The notes under the pieces are model-generated. The model saw nothing but the letters and a program-made list of their open reading frames with translations, was not told the origin of the DNA and searched no databases. Shown piece by piece: positions 46,454 to 46,473 of a stretch of 46,473 nucleotides of DNA. Made by a program: the position numbers and the translations under genes. This DNA is from an uncultured Ruminococcus sp. (lineage in GTDB: Bacteria; Bacillota; Clostridia; Oscillospirales; Ruminococcaceae), in the NCBI GenBank assembly GCA_902762785.1, contig CACWPL010000033.1, positions 1-46,473 on the forward strand, read 5' to 3'. Numbering within the stretch: position 1 is the stretch's first letter; every line of letters starts with the position of its first letter.

Positions 46454-46473
46454 ATACCGAAAATAGGCTTTGT

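Overview
The window looks like a chromosomal segment of a GC-rich, low-oxygen Firmicute of the Ruminococcus/Oscillospiraceae type. The evidence is a secreted GH16 protein ending in a type I dockerin, a GH10 xylanase with a CBM22-like module, clostridial-type purine genes (a PurO-like IMP cyclohydrolase plus a stand-alone AICAR transformylase), strong AGGAGG ribosome-binding sites and sigma-A promoters. I cannot name a species. The sequence is mostly ordinary chromosome, with small accessory patches near 30.3-31.0 kb and in the last 8 kb.

Layout. Positions 1-1099 hold the 5' part of a minus-strand xylanase that runs off the left edge. Next come ligA (+), a pseudouridine synthase (-), and a repair-flavoured run of radC, uvrB, a small membrane protein, uvrA, cardiolipin synthase and an Mrp-type ATPase (4.6-13.3 kb). 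A glycosyltransferase and a WG-repeat-like protein follow. From 15.6 to 24.6 kb lies a purine operon: purE, purC, purF, purM, purN, purO, AICAR transformylase and purD, interleaved with membrane proteins of unknown role. Together these cover several PRPP-to-IMP steps; purL, purB and purK are not in the window. The PurF lacks the usual N-terminal catalytic cysteine. uvrC follows but appears broken by an internal deletion of about 80 bp with a frameshift; then rsmD, coaD, a coiled-coil protein and an Lrp-type regulator.

At 29.3-30.3 kb a tyrosine recombinase (-) sits beside a stretch of unlike composition and a decayed coding fragment. Then come a MaoC-like hotdog protein, a lipoprotein, a metallo-beta-lactamase-fold protein (-), ThpR overlapping a GH16/beta-propeller/dockerin protein, a DEDDh exonuclease, a fusion of a TSUP transporter with a CTP-dependent lipid-kinase-like domain, and a YdcF-like lipoprotein.

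From 38.4 to 45.6 kb there are two (+) operons whose promoters share an unusual inverted repeat. One encodes a membrane protein, a GNAT/aldo-keto reductase fusion and an isoprenylcysteine-methyltransferase-like protein. The other encodes a membrane protein, an esterase and another membrane protein. Between them lie a minus-strand alpha/beta hydrolase and an AraC regulator.

The most interesting spot is 45.84-46.15 kb. A dedicated sigma-A promoter precedes two tiny ORFs of 26 and 30 codons, each with a near-identical strong Shine-Dalgarno cassette, encoding amphipathic peptides of opposite net charge. A third copy of the cassette has no sensible ORF. I read this as a candidate two-peptide system (modulin-like, bacteriocin-like or toxin-like), not previously recognisable to me. 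The window closes with tRNA-Met(CAT), tRNA-Glu(TTC) and a strong terminator.
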